Positions 49,573 through 60,873 are shown, numbered from the stretch's first letter. The stretch is 64,000 nt of DNA from Pelomyxa schiedti (GCA_020536535.1 JAHLWZ010000183.1:833-64832); one strand, 5' to 3'. Program-made: numbers and translations. The notes: generated by a model not told the origin, from the letters alone.

Positions 49573-51010
49573 ATGTACAACAGCAGAATTGACGTGAGTT
49601 GCCTGCGCACCTGTCAAATCACCCCACTGCTGCTTCGTTTCTCGTATTATCATTAATTAATTATAAAAAACACCCACAAACGAGAACGACGGCAGACACG
49701 ACTGACTTTTGTGTGTTTTGGTATCGCAGCTGTCGAGGCTGGTCATTGAGCGCACCACAACTCCCAAGCCCAAACCAGTGGACAAATCCAAGCTGCTGTT
49801 TGGGAGGCAGTTCACTGATCACATGTTGTTGATACCGTGGGAGGCCGCCTCTGGCTGGGGCACTCCCCGCATCACCGCCTACGCTCCGTTGGCGCTGGAT
49901 TTGAGTTGCTCATGCTTCCATTACGGCCTGGAGGTGTTTGAGGGCATGAAGGCCTACAAGGACGCACAGGGCAGAGTCAGGCTGTTCAGGCCAATGATGA
50001 ACATCAATAGGTTGAACATTTCTGCTAGGCGAATCGCTCTCCCGGTAACTCAGTCGCTTTACTGTTTGTGGTCTGTTTAACCCAGTTGTTAGGAGTGTGA
50101 TGCTGAAGGATTTTTTTCGTGCCTGAAGGAATTGTTGCGACTCGAATCAGACTGGATTCCAGAAGGAAAAGGCTTCTCACTGTACGTCCGCCCTTGCCTC
50201 ATAGCAACGCAAGCAACACTGGGAGTCGCTGTTCCTCAGAGTGCCCTCTTGTTTGTCATTCTCAGTCCAGTTGGCCCATACTATCCCACTGGCTGGAAGG
50301 CAGTGAAGCTGTTATGCAGTGATGGCAAGTACTGCAGAGCATGGCCAGGAGGGACGGGGTTCACTAAGTGTGGCGGGTATTCCTCCTTTTTTCCCTTAAC
50401 AATGGCAATCTGACACCGCGTAGTAACTATGCCCCGACTATTTTACCTGCCAGAGAGGCTCAAGAAAAGGGATACCAACAGGTGCTATGGTTGTATGAAG
50501 ACAGGATAACTGAAGTGGGCACGATGAATTTCTTCGTTTTTATCATCAACGATGGTGCGGATTCGTATTGAGATTTTCCTGCTTAATTCATGCAACAAAT
50601 AGATGGAGAAAGGGAGCTCATAACATGTCCTTTGGGTGATACCATACTTCCTGGAGTAACCCGCGATAGTGTTCTTGGTATGGCAAGGGCTTGGAACGAA
50701 TTCAAGGTCTCTGAGAGGTACATCACCATGAGGGATCTTGCCCGACTTGCTGAGGCAGGAAAGGTAGCTTTCTCAAAAGCATTACCCACCACTTATGCCC
50801 CTTCCTTAGGTTATTGAAGCCTTTGGTACCGGTACAGCGGCAGTCGTCTCGCCAGTGTGTATGATCAACTATGAAGGCAGAGACTACAAAATCCCACTCA
50901 ATCCCAGTGACGCTGCAAGCCAGGCTGGCCCTCTCACACAGCGCATCTATGAAGAACTCACCAGGATACAATACGGAGAAGTGACTCACGAGTGGTCCGT
51001 GCTCCTTTAA
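49573..51010 (+). CDS. BCAT: branched-chain amino acid aminotransferase
   Basis: PLP enzyme that interconverts Leu/Ile/Val and their 2-oxo acids. ATG 49573 starts MYNSRID then LSRLVIERTTTPKPKP. Family text follows: FGRQFTDHMLLIPW, CFHYGLEVFEGMKAY, LFRPMMNINRLNISA, ESDWIPEGKGFSLYVRP, GVAVPQSALLFVIL, GPYYPTGWKAVKLL, then GFTKCGG-NYAPTILPAREAQ carrying the PLP Lys, LWLYEDRITEVGTMNFFV, LPGVTRDSVLGMAR and AFGTGTAAVVSPV. The end is WSVLL at 51010. AATAAA lies 25 bases after the stop. No strong mitochondrial signal is evident, so it may be cytosolic. Confidence 0.93.
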
Positions 51011-51811
51011 TAACTTTGTTGTGATGTCAAGAAAAATAAATGTTCTTTTTATATTTTTGAATTTGAGTGGGACTCGCACTTTTATTTCTCTTTGGGGTGT
51101 GGTTCCTGGGCAACACCAACCGTTTTCCCACACTACCCAAAGAAAAGGGAGGACCAAGGGAACACACCACATACAAAACTCACTGGGAGAAGGGGCAGGT
51201 GATTTTTGCCTTGTATTCTTGTGGCCTGGTTCCCATAATCCCGAGCCCGGATAAATTCACACGGTAAAAAGTGATTGTTCGAGCCCTTCTCTTCGGGTGT
51301 TGTGTGCTCAATTGCGTTTCTGCTTCTTCGAAATCTATCATCTACTATCTTGCTTATATGCTGAGGAAGATCTACTGGCAGAGTACTTCGTAAGTTTGGC
51401 CTAGCCAAACTTAATCACCCTGGCCCCACCAGGGTGAACTAGTCTACTTGTGGGTTGTGTAATGCAGCCCGCAGGTGGACAAAAAACCCTCCCGTGTTGA
51501 CTTTGTCCCCTTAACAGGGGACATAGACTACACATTCCCCAAACCAAAAACCAATTTGCCAGAGACTCCCCATCACACAATACCCATTTTTTTGGGTAGA
51601 AAAAGAAAGAAAGAAGGGTGTCTAAGTTGTACGACCTCACACACAAGTTTAGTCGTTGGAGTGGGGAACACACACAACCGCAACAAAAGATGGGTACGCC
51701 CTCAACTGACAGGATTGGTAATCAGAAGTACTTCTGAGAAAAACACTGCAAGTTGGTTGGGATGCTGCTGTTCGGTTCAACCAACCGTTGTAAAAGAAAA
51801 AAAACCAAAAA
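51011..51811. other. intergenic stretch with a hairpin cluster
   Basis: I see no recognised gene. Open frames on either strand (for example plus 51475-51800, minus 51401-51673) carry no family I know. Three perfect inverted repeats lie at 51391-51413, 51415-51437 and 51504-51523, described separately. It may hold a 3' UTR, a promoter or a structured RNA. Confidence 0.5.
51391..51523. repeat. three perfect hairpins
   Basis: Hairpin 1 (51391-51413): a 10-bp stem TAAGTTTGGC with loop CTA. Hairpin 2 (51415-51437): a 9-bp stem TCACCCTGG with loop CCCCA. Hairpin 3 (51504-51523): an 8-bp stem TGTCCCCT with loop TAAC. Hairpins 1 and 2 are one base apart. This density of perfect palindromes is not seen elsewhere in the window. 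A structured RNA, a small inverted-repeat element or a protein-binding site are all possible. Confidence 0.75.
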
Positions 51812-52712
51812 ATGGCAGCTACCTCCTCGACAGCTACGAGCAGGCAGAAGGACGCCAGGGAGTCGGCCGAGTTTGCCTTTGCAAGGCACATCCAGGCCGC
51901 CATGGGAGAATTATGGGTGGAGGACGTTCGTCCGCTCGTGTCGACGCAGGACGAGGACGACGGCCAAATCTCCACGTCGGTCAGTGCTTTGATATATCTT
52001 GGTGTCAATCGCCGTTTGATCCCAGGTGTCAAACGGAGTATCTCTTGTCTTGTGAAATATTTGCTATTTATCATTATGGGGGCATATTTTTCGAGTAGAA
52101 GGAATGACATTAATCGAGTGTAGTATAATAATTTCTTTTTGCTCTATTAATTATCTCATTTGCACGTTTTCTGTAGGGAATATTTTGCAAGTTGGCTTTC
52201 ACTGCAAACAAAAAAATCTACTGACCAAGGAAAGTGAGGTGTGCCAGCTTTTGTTCTGTGTCATTATTTGTTGGGGGGTGTTGATTACCCAAAGGAATGG
52301 ATAACACTTCCAATGGATGTAATAGAAGAAGAAGACAACTATATGTTGTACACAATGGAGCTGTTCTTTAAGTGGTACTCCAAAGACCGGCAGGGAAACA
52401 TAACGTAAGAAAAACACCAAGTATCATTTTCCCTTGCCACTTATGACATAATTCTTCTCAAGGTGGCAGAGAAACATGGAATATGAGGGTGTCTTCCGTG
52501 TGGTCTCAATGGTTGGAACATCCATATCTGCCTACTGGCATCAAAGGAATATGTATCAAAATGTGCAGCTAACTGAGGAAACAATGGCAACAGCCAGGCA
52601 ACGTCTAAATGAGTGCCTGGTGCTTTTCCCTCCTCATGTCGATTGGGACACTACAAAATCAAGGCATGCGTCATTCCCGTATTTCACTTTTTCTAAAACC
52701 TTGGCTAGTTAG
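51812..52712 (+). CDS. conserved-looking protein, unknown function
   Basis: ATG 51812 encodes MAATSSTATSRQKDAR and continues with FAFARHIQAAMGELWVEDV, an acidic DEDDGQIS, then, after introns, EYPKEWITLPMDVIEEEDNY, MLYTMELFFKWYSKDRQG, NMEYEGVFRVVSMVGTSISA, ETMATARQRLNECLVLF and HVDWDTT. Three or four short introns are likely. It does not look low complexity, and the Trp/Tyr spacing suggests a folded domain. I do not recognise a family. The last exon edge near 52660 is uncertain, with stop at 52712. SYF2 converges from the right. Confidence 0.6.
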
Positions 52713-52867
52713 AGTCGAGGAAAAACAAGCTTGTTGTGTCTTTTTAAAAGGAAAAACGATTTGAGTTTTTTATTTTAGAATTGCGTTTCTGTTGGTTTCT
52801 TTGGGTGAGAGACGCTCCACTCATGTACAAAAGGAAAAAGCTTGTTGATCTTGGAAACCAATATTTT

Positions 52868-54167
52868 TCACAGAGCAGTCCCTCTCTCCAGGTTTTGTCG
52901 GATTTCAGCGGTGTAGGGATCATATGCTCGTGCAATCTTCTGGTTGAAGTTGCGGTTACGTTCATTGATGTAAGTGATGTCTGGTCCCTCATAGAAGCGT
53001 CTACGCCGGCTGAAATCTCGTGCTTTCCTGTTGAAAGGGTTGGTTGAAAAGAAGTTTCAAGTGAAATACACACTGCTTTGTCATTTCATGAACTAAACGC
53101 TCAAGATTCTCTGGTTTTGTGTGTACAGGAGTACCATGCAGTAAACTATTTGAAGTGGCGTAGACTTCATCACCCAGCTCCTCTTTTTGTTCCTGGTATT
53201 CCTGGCGCACAGTGTCCATGCCCCTTTCAGTATCCAGAGATGATATGCGCTTCATATAGGATTTTTGTTGACATTCATCATCAAAGACTTTTGTTTGTTT
53301 AGTAAATGAAGGGAAAATGAAAAAAAAAAAGGTAGCAATGGTTGAAATTTGTATGCGTTTACCTTGCCATCCAAAGAATTCTGTTCGGGGCTTCTTGGCA
53401 GAACGAGCTGCAGATTCAGCTGAAACATCAAGAAGCCACTGTAATTCTTGTTCTTCCTTAGACATTTTAGGTTTCTCTGGCTCATCGGAAGCTGCTGTGG
53501 TAGGATCTGTGGAGGTTGCAGTGGGGGCTGTGGTTGTAGTCGAGGCTGCAGTTGTGGTCGAGGCTGCAGTTTTTCCCTTTCGTTTGGTTGGCAGTTGCGG
53601 AGGTGCGTTTGGGCCTGTTCGTTCCTGGAGAAGCTAATAAGCACTCCTGGGATGTAGGAAAGTGTAAAACCTTTTTTTTTCGTATTGCCTGTAACCGATA
53701 CTCTCTTGCTTGTTCTTCAGGTGTAGACCCCTCCCTTTTCGCCTCTTGGAGCAGCAGTTCGTGCGCTTTTTTACGAGAAACGTTCTAGTCCAAAGTAAGA
53801 ACAATGTGGAAAAAGGAAGGAAGAAACCAATTTCTGTTGCAAAGCCTGAAGCCTCTCAAAAGTAGAAGGTTTACCTTTCAAACTTAGTAAGTCATTCTCC
53901 AACGACAATTGTCGGTACGAAAAACAAACCAGCCGACGCCGTTTTGGCACTCGGTGCAGATGCAGACGAAGTCGTTGACGTGGTAGTGCTCGTGCTAGCA
54001 CTAGCACTAGTGGTAGTAGACGTAGACGTAGAACTTGTTTCTTCTGACGGCACAACATCACCAACGCCACTACTCTCAGTCACAGATCCACTCTTTTGTG
54101 CACCACTGTCACTTGCCGGTTTTGCGACACTGGTTTCCTCCGCCGCACTACCAACTTCCGATGACAT
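52868..54167 (-). CDS. SYF2: SYF2 pre-mRNA splicing factor
   Basis: SYF2 belongs to the Prp19-associated splicing complex. ATG 54167 starts MSSEVGSAAEETSVAK in a Ser/Thr-rich region. Exons then give NVSRKKAHELLLQEAKREG, KMSKEEQELQWLLDVSAE, SYMKRISSLDTERGMDTV, and the family-typical C-terminus FNRKARDFSRRRRFYEGPD, DITYINERNRNFNQKIAR, AYDPYTAEIRQNLERGTAL, ending at 52868. The last motif is diagnostic for SYF2. The Ser/Thr-rich N-terminus and Thr/Ala insert near 53520 are extra. Some introns contain A runs. Confidence 0.9.
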
Positions 54168-54600
54168 GGTGAAATGTTAAAATTGGAATTTTTCTGATTA
54201 TGGGATATTTCCGAAACAAAACAGGTTCTCGACCCAAAGATCTCACGGCCAACAACGAGAAGTCCACAATACCACACAACAACCCATCCTTTGCCTCAGG
54301 CTCAAGGACGAAGACCACTATTTTTGGCGGTTGCGGCCCTTCTGCCCTGTGAACGGGGCTTACCGAAATTTCCTCTCGTCAACGGGATTTCACCGAATGT
54401 CTAGTGACCGTGGCAAATATGATGAAGAGAAAAAGACAATTTAACAACACAAATAACCTAAAACATTAAAAAAAAAGCTCGGGAGAGTCCGGGTAAGCAA
54501 CTCTCAAATAGACTTAAATAACAACGGCAATACAAACTACCTAGGGTAGTCACTAACATCTCACCTTTAATTACATAATATTAACATTGTACCAGAACGA
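54168..54600. other. intergenic, divergent promoter region
   Basis: This lies between the SYF2 start (-) and the Ser/Lys-rich gene start (+). I see no RNA gene or repeat in it. Confidence 0.5.
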
Positions 54601-56360
54601 ATGAGTAGCTCCGATTCGTCTCTCTCTTCGTCTTCTTCTTCGTCAGCCAAAGGTAGTCCTTTTGTTCTTTTACATCAGAACCCATTTACGTTTATTTCCA
54701 TTATTTCTAATCCTGCGTATTTCATTATATGCGCACATAACAGGGAAGAAGGACAAGATTTCCTCCTCGTCGTCCGGTTCTTCTTTGTCAGACTTGTCAT
54801 CATCAGACTCCAAAAAGAAGAAGCCAGCCAAAGCCGCAAAGCCAGCAGCCGCGGCTCCTAAAACTGCAGGGTCGCAATCGTCTTCTAAACCAGCTGCAAA
54901 GCCGGCACTTACACTAAAAGTCGATGCTAAGAAAGCAAAGAAGTCATCCTCATCCTCATCATCTTCATCCTCAGGAGGCAAAAAGAAAACACCCAAGGTG
55001 GAAGTAAAACCTACTGCACCACATGTCGGAATAAAGGCTGCCGTAGCTGTTGATATCAAGCCCAGCACCCCTGTCAAACCTACCCCACAGGCAGACGTCA
55101 AGGCAGCTGTAACAACACCGGCCAAGGTGGAAGTCAAAGCAGACATCAAGGTGGGAACACCACACATGGAAGCCAACATCAGTGTAAAAGCCCCAGTCCC
55201 ACATATTACCCCCAAAATAGAATTGGCAGGAAAGAAGAAGTCATCCAGCTCATCCTCATCCTCATCTTCAAAGGATAAACTTAAAATCAAAGTAGTTCCA
55301 CACGAAGCCACAAAACCAGCAGCAGAGCTTCCTGCCAAGATCACAGTTGAGCCTGCTGTCAAGCTCACAGCCGAGCCTTCTGTGCAGCTCACAGCCGAGC
55401 CTGCTGTCAAGGTCACAGCCGACGTGAAGGTAGCAGCAAAGCCAGAAGTGCCAAAGCCAAAGGTGGAAGCTGACCTCTCACTCAAGAAGAAGGGATCCAA
55501 GTCGAAGTCATCCTCGTCATCCTCGTCAGGCAAGAAAAAGGGAGGAATCTCGATCGGTTTGCCACACATTGGAAAGCCAGACTTGAAGCTGCCATCTCCA
55601 AGCCTCAAGGTCAAGGGCTCCAAGTCAAAGAGCAAGAGCAGCAGCAGCGACAGCAAGAAGAAGCCAAAGGTTGGCGTGAAGGTTGATGTTGATGCCGGCG
55701 CAAAGCTTCCAGCACCCAAGGCGGAAGTGCATGTGCAAGTTCCAGCGCCCAAACCAGAAGTGCCAAAGCCAAAGGTGGAAGCGGACCTTTCACTCAAGAA
55801 GAAGGGATCCAAGTCAAAGTCATCCTCGTCATCCTCGTCGGGCAAGAAGGCCGCAAAGGGAGGACTCTCGATCGGTTTGCCACACATCGGAAAGCCAGAC
55901 TTGAAGCTGCCATCTCCAAGCCTCAAGGTCAAGGGCTCCAAGTCGAAGAGCAAGAGCAGCAGCAGCGACAGCAAGAAGAAGCCAAAGGTCGGAGTTGACG
56001 TCAAGGTTGATGTGCCAAAGCCAGAAGCACCAAAAGCAAAGGTTGACGTGAAGGTTGATGTGCCAAAGCCAGAGGCGCCAAAACCAAAGGTTGACGTGAA
56101 GACTCCTTCCAAAGGCAAAAGAACCAAGTCTTCTTCTTCTTCCTCCAAGAAGACACCCACTGTTAAAGTTTCGGGTCCGTCTCCCATTTCCACTTCTGGT
56201 GGTGGTGGAGGATTCTTCTCTCGTTTTGGGATGAAATCATCTGGAAAAGTTGAAACCAAGGCTCCCTCTGGTTCTGTTAAAGGTGAACTCACCGTCAAAC
56301 CCACGAAAAAGTCTTCGAGCTCTTCTTCCAAAGAAAAAGGAAAATCTTCTGAAAGACATC
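54601..56360 (+). CDS. Ser/Lys-rich repeat protein, cut by assembly gap
   Basis: ATG 54601 gives MSSSDSSLSSSSSSSAKG, then an intron to about 54745. The rest is a long run of Ser clusters, Lys blocks and KVDVK / KPEVPKPKVEADLSLKKKG modules. A module of about 240 bp, starting CCAGAAGTGCCAAAGCCAAA, repeats at 55442 and 55754, 312 bp apart and with few differences. Each module holds GLPHIGKPDLKLPSPSLKVK. The frame is open to the N run at 56361, so the end is unknown. No family is certain. AHNAK-like or mineral/scaffold proteins show similar composition, but this is only compositional. Confidence 0.7.
55442..56000 (+). repeat. 312-bp period tandem coding repeat
   Basis: Two near-identical copies of about 240 bp begin at 55442 and 55754, within the Ser/Lys-rich gene. 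High identity suggests a recent duplication. The nearby assembly gap may hold more copies. Confidence 0.8.
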
Positions 56361-56460
56361 NNNNNNNNNNNNNNNNNNNNNNNNNNNNNNNNNNNNNNNN
56401 NNNNNNNNNNNNNNNNNNNNNNNNNNNNNNNNNNNNNNNNNNNNNNNNNNNNNNNNNNNN
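56361..56460. other. assembly gap (100 N)
   Basis: Exactly 100 N bases. A Ser/Lys-rich gene enters from the left on the plus strand, and an unknown gene enters from the right on the minus strand. Gap size is a placeholder. Confidence 0.99.
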
Positions 56461-57657
56461 ACACCCATTCGCCAGCACAAAGCGAGGATGTAATGAGCAT
56501 CGGCCAGTTCGGGCCAGACCATCTCGTCGTTGAATTTGGTGGAACTGCCCGCGCAAAGGACGGCACGATACAACAAGGCAACTGCTGTGTCGCTGTGATC
56601 CACTTCAACAACTGGTTTCGGTCCGACAGTGTTCTTGAGTGTGCCACTTGTGATAGTGTGAGATGTGAAGTCTTTTTTTTTTGAGGGAGAGATACCTTTC
56701 AAAAGTGGGTTCTGCAGTTGTTGCACAAGATGACTTCGCAGGACTGAAAACTGGATACAGCAGTGTGGAACTGTTCGTTTCAGTTGACGACGCAGTTGGT
56801 GTTGCTGTTGGTCTGAGCGATGATGTTGGGGTGACTGTTGGTGGGCTCCTGGGCCTTGGTGCGGTTGTTGTTGTTGTTGGTGATGGTGTGATCGCTGCGG
56901 ATTTTGCCAGAGTGGAACTCGCCGCAGTGGAACTGTGCATTGTTGTTGTTGTGGATGGTGGTGTTGTTGGTGTGGATGTGGGGGAACTGGTGGATGTGTT
57001 GGTGGTGGTGGTTGTGTTGGGTGATTTCTTGCCATTGGCCTTATTTACAACGCTGCTCAATAAATCACCTCGTGGGGGAAGGGTGGGAACTGAAGCAAGA
57101 CAACGCTTCAATTTTGACATCTTTGCGCGGTAAAGCAACCACGAAGCCAACGCAACGCGAGCTTGTGCCAACACCCTTGGTGGTGTCAAAGGATTGTCGT
57201 CTATAATAATCCTGCGAAGGGAAGTTGCGCCCCTGATCTCGTCCTGAGTGATCCACGGCGTGGCACTCCCAGTTATTCTGCACAATGCCAAGCAGAGCAC
57301 GCAAACGTTGAGTACCAAATCGTCTTTGGAGCCCACCCAGTGAGATCCAGACGCGTCGTCGAGAATCGCCGAGACGCGGAAAGGGTCGCCGTCGCCGCCG
57401 TCGATTTCAGGGGGCGTGTAGGCGTCGTCGCACAGATCCTTGTGGGCCTTTCCGCCCAACGTGCGGATCTTGTAGAATATGACGCGCACAGTTGACTGAG
57501 ACCGGACGTTGCGTGAGTTCAGTTCGGCCGTAATCAACGTCCAATCTTCGGGCGCCAACGACTTGACGAACTCGTCCTCCTCGGCCTCCAGATCTGGCTT
57601 TGACTTGGCAACAACTCGACTTGAATCGGTGACAACGGCCGATCCTGTCGAAGGCAT
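56461..57657 (-). CDS. unknown protein, 3' end lost in gap
   Basis: ATG 57657 starts MPSTGSAVVTDSSRVVAKSK. The first 170 residues look folded: EDEFVKSLAPEDWTLITAEL, STVRVIFYKIRTLGGKAH, DLVLNVCVLCLALCRI, PRVLAQARVALASWLLYRAK. A Thr/Pro-rich linker of about 100 residues follows. An intron near 56660-56700 joins to KNTVGPKPVVEVDHSDTAVA and ALLYRAVLCAGSS, MVWPELADAHYILALCWRMG, which runs into the gap. I recognise no family. The two well-formed segments, separated by a linker, suggest two domains. Confidence 0.6.
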
Positions 57658-57757
57658 CGACTGCTTTGGTTATTATTTGTTTTTTATGTTGTTTTGCGTT
57701 TGATCGCTTTTTTGTTTGTGGCACTAAACCAAGTTGATAGCGGTTCAAGTTGGATTC

Positions 57758-58872
57758 TTAAGTTCGGAATGTGGTGATCCCAGCTTCCATCTTGGGCCTA
57801 AGATGCTTTGGAGGGGCGGCAGCGACGACGTTTGGAAAGTCTTCCCTTCGGAGAAGCCAGGTGATTACGGCCTGTGAGCCCCAGAAGCCATCCTCATGAC
57901 CAGGAATTCTCATGCCAAGGGTGCAACACACAACACCACCAACAACCGCTGTTCTGTCCCATTCCACCTCGTGGAGGTTGTTGGTGCTGTTGTTGAGGTT
58001 GCTTTGGGTGTTATTTCCTATGGCTGTGGGGACCACCTGAGATGCTGTGGGGGGTGCTGGAGATACGACGAGATTGTAGACGTAGTCTCCCATAATGTGG
58101 TCCGCCGTGCGGGGCTCGCCTAGAACAGAGGGCAGGCACCATGTGTTGTTGTGCCATACGGGGTGGTCTGTGGTTATTTCCAGAACAGAGGCAGGGTTCC
58201 CGGATCCAATTGTTGTTACGATCTCTATTGGTTTCCCAACAGGGCATCTGTGTGAAAAATAAAAACATACTTCAAACTAGATGGAGGAAATCCGTACTTC
58301 CAAATACAGATCACAGTAGCAGGTTTAGTGTGCGTTGGGTCACCGTTGATTGCAGTTGCAATGAGATCACCTACTTGTAGCTTTTTCAGAAGAATTTCCG
58401 TGCCGTTAGCCATCAATATTGTGGAATTTGGACCAAAGCAAACATATTCTTCATCCTGGGGTTTGTTAGAAAAAAAAAATACGCGCTGGTGCACACCCTC
58501 CTCCATCTTCTTGATGATGAACTTACAATAACCCACTCAGAGAAGCACTTCTCGGGATCCCACAAGAAGCTTGGATTCTTCCAACTCAAGCCATTTATTA
58601 TACCAGGGTATGTCCATCTCGTGTTGTAGAGTGTATTAGTCCAAAGTGGTTCTGTTTTGGCAAAGTGATAGAACTGCCGACATGTACGGGAAACAGCTAT
58701 CAGGGAGGGGAAGTCAAGATAGCCGAGAATTCCTGGGCAAGTTAACTGATCAGTGTCCAAGCTTACTTGGATTTCAGAGTCGTATTAAAACTTACCAAGC
58801 CAGATATCGCGTGGGAAGAAACTAATTGAAGCTTGAGCAACACCCTCACTGGGTATTTGAATAGTAGAACAT
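57758..58872 (-). CDS. F-box / Hint (Vint-like) protein
   Basis: An N-terminal F-box (PRDIWLGILGYLDFPSLIAV, RTCRQFYHFAKTEPLWTNT) forms when an intron near 58742-58785 is removed. A Hint/Vint-type domain follows: CFGPNSTILMANGTEILLKK, LQVGDLIATAING, ASVLEITTDHPVWHNNTWC (block B TxDHP), VYNLVVSP and VVGGVVCCTLG. The first Cys of the Hint fold is present. Hint domains in hedgehog, inteins and Vint proteins can self-cleave or process protein; the F-box suggests a ubiquitin-ligase link. The start is uncertain: an ATG at 58872 needs an unusually short intron. The C-terminus ends TTFRT at 57758. Confidence 0.75.
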
Positions 58873-58894
58873 TTGCTGACACTGTGAGCTTATT

Positions 58895-59920
58895 AAAGTG
58901 TGAATATGATCAAAGAGTTCTGTTCACACCTTACAGATGTAGTACTTTTTGGATTTGGAGTACTTTTCGAGAAGAAGCTGAAAAAGCTTTTCTTTGGTTT
59001 TTCCTCATAGCCAAAGCTTCCAGCTCTACATAGAGCCTCACATAGTTCATTTAATCCTCTCTTTAGTTTGGAACTTATTGTTGAACCACATCAGTGAGAT
59101 TAATCTGAGTGGTCCTACCTGCACAGAAAGTAACCATAGGCCTGAATTTTTATTGCCGCAGTGATACCATCCTGCAAGATGTCCTAGTCGAAGGTTAGAA
59201 AAACTGCTGGACTAGGGAAAAATATGGCAAACAGGGTAAAGGGCTTCTGAAACAAGGTCCATTTTTAACCCAACAAGAAAAGTCATAGTCTGCGCATCAC
59301 GGTCATGAAAACGTAATACTAAAAAAAACTTACCTTAGGTTTGAGTTCCCGAAGTTGATTGTTACTTTCAGTCAATACCTCCACCAGCGAAGTCTTATCT
59401 GCAGCACAATAACATAGGACGACTATATTGGCATTGGAGAAACTGTTGAGAGTCAAAGCAAGGCACAAGTCATTGTATGCACCAAAGGTCTCTCATGGGC
59501 GTGAACTGCTCACATCCCAAACTACCAATGCATTCTATTGCGTTACTTTCACAAAAAAAAAAATAAATAACACACTCTAAAAACTCCAATAGTGTGACAG
59601 TGTCATCCATCTCAATTTGTTTGCTCCACTTGATTGGATATTAGAAAGCAAAACAGCAGCATAGGCACAACTGATGGTTCTATTGAGCCCTCATATACAC
59701 GGTCAGAGTAGATTCCATTCACACACCTGTGCTTCCATCATTGCCCAACACCAGGAAAACATTGCCCCAAAAACCCCACAACCTAACGCAAAAACAAAAA
59801 AAAAAACCACCAAACGCACGTCTCCACAAGGGTGGTTTTCCCAACGCACGACGGGCCAAACACCATCACTTTGCCCCTCAACCGACGCTTCGTTGTGACT
59901 GACGTGCTTCCTGACCACAT
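58895..59920 (-). CDS. divergent Ras-like small GTPase
   Basis: The likely start is MWSGSTSVTTKRRLRG at 59920. The P-loop GPSCVGKTTLVE is clear, and VVWDVSSS and FGAYNDLCLALTLNSF, NIVVLCYCAADKTSLVE match later strands of the Ras fold. Normal G4 (NKxD) is not seen; AADKTS occupies its place. The C-terminal exon, FGYEEKPKKSFFSFFSKST, may carry basic membrane-binding residues, with no CAAX box. Several exons lie between 59100 and 59920 and their edges are guesses. It is divergent from the four-TM gene at 60096, with about 175 bp between starts. Confidence 0.6.
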
Positions 59921-60095
59921 GTTACGCGAAATGAAAAAAGTGAGGAAAAAGTGGCGAACCTGTTGAAACGGCATTTGAAAAAAAGCGAATGAGCAATCAT
60001 TATGTTGTTGTTGGGGGCGTTCTGGGGTTTTTTGGATTGTGTATATATTTGTAGTGGAGTGTGGTCTAGTATACGCGACAAGTGACAACGAGACA

Positions 60096-60873
60096 ATGGC
60101 GTTCAAGGTTGTGTTCATTGGGTGTTTCTAATTCTTACGGGATTTGATTTGCAGAAACTGCATGCTATAGCGGCGGCGTTGGCGTTCCTAGCGGTTATGT
60201 GTGCTATTGTTGCTCTGTGTACTCACCATTGGATGATTCGCAAAGATGATGGGAAGTGAGTGACCGATAAACTTGGGCATTTCCCACCTATTTTTAAACA
60301 CTATGTAACTTTGAAACAGAACTTCGTACCTTGGTCTCCTCAGGGCAAAAGAATGTACCTCTGAAGGTTGCAAAAAAACGGGCTTGGGTCAGAGTGATTA
60401 CTCCTCATTCAGTCACGCTGGCAAGGTGATTACTCCCCTCACTGACTTATATTTGTAGTACTATAATAGCACCAAAGTATTAACCTACAGACTGACTATA
60501 TCTTATTGTTGTAATAGTTAACATGAATTTGCCGTATAATACATTAACTTGCACACACATGCAGATTGCATTCCCTTTGATTTTGGTCGGGATGGTGATC
60601 ACGGCACTGGCGGCAGGCTATTACGCACTGAATTCGTTTGGATCCAGAATGACGAGCCCGGCGGCCCATATGTGCATCAGCGCCAACGCAATTGTGGGAG
60701 CGGGCCTGGTGCTGCTCGCGTGGGTGATTTGGATTGCAGTGGTGCCACGTGGAGGCGGCTGGAGGATCGGGTTCTCGTTCTTTTTGGCAATTGCGGCCTC
60801 GGCTCTGGCGGCGGCAGCTTACGCGGCTTCGATGGTCAAGCAAAAACAGGGTGCTGCGTTGCTTGGGAGCTGA
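60096..60873 (+). CDS. four-transmembrane protein
   Basis: ATG 60096 gives MAFK, then an intron to about 60153. TM1 is AIAAALAFLAVMCAIVALC. A loop with ECTSEGC follows (two Cys). After another intron come FPLILVGMVITALAAGYYAL (TM2), SANAIVGAGLVLLAWVIWIA (TM3) and SFFLAIAASALAAAAYAAS (TM4). The tail ends QGAALLGS at 60873. The first extracellular loop with paired Cys recalls claudin/PMP22-like tetraspan proteins, but I see no diagnostic W-GLW-C motif. The role is unknown, probably a membrane organiser. The GC-rich last exon stands out from the neighbours. Confidence 0.65.

Noticed and set aside
51240-51310. TTCGAGCCC stretch resembling a tRNA T-arm
   Set aside because: No acceptor stem, D-arm or anticodon arm could be paired around it.
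54670-56556. Long minus-strand open frame of 628 codons
   Set aside because: It is the shadow of the Ser/Lys-rich repeat gene, and it crosses the N gap.
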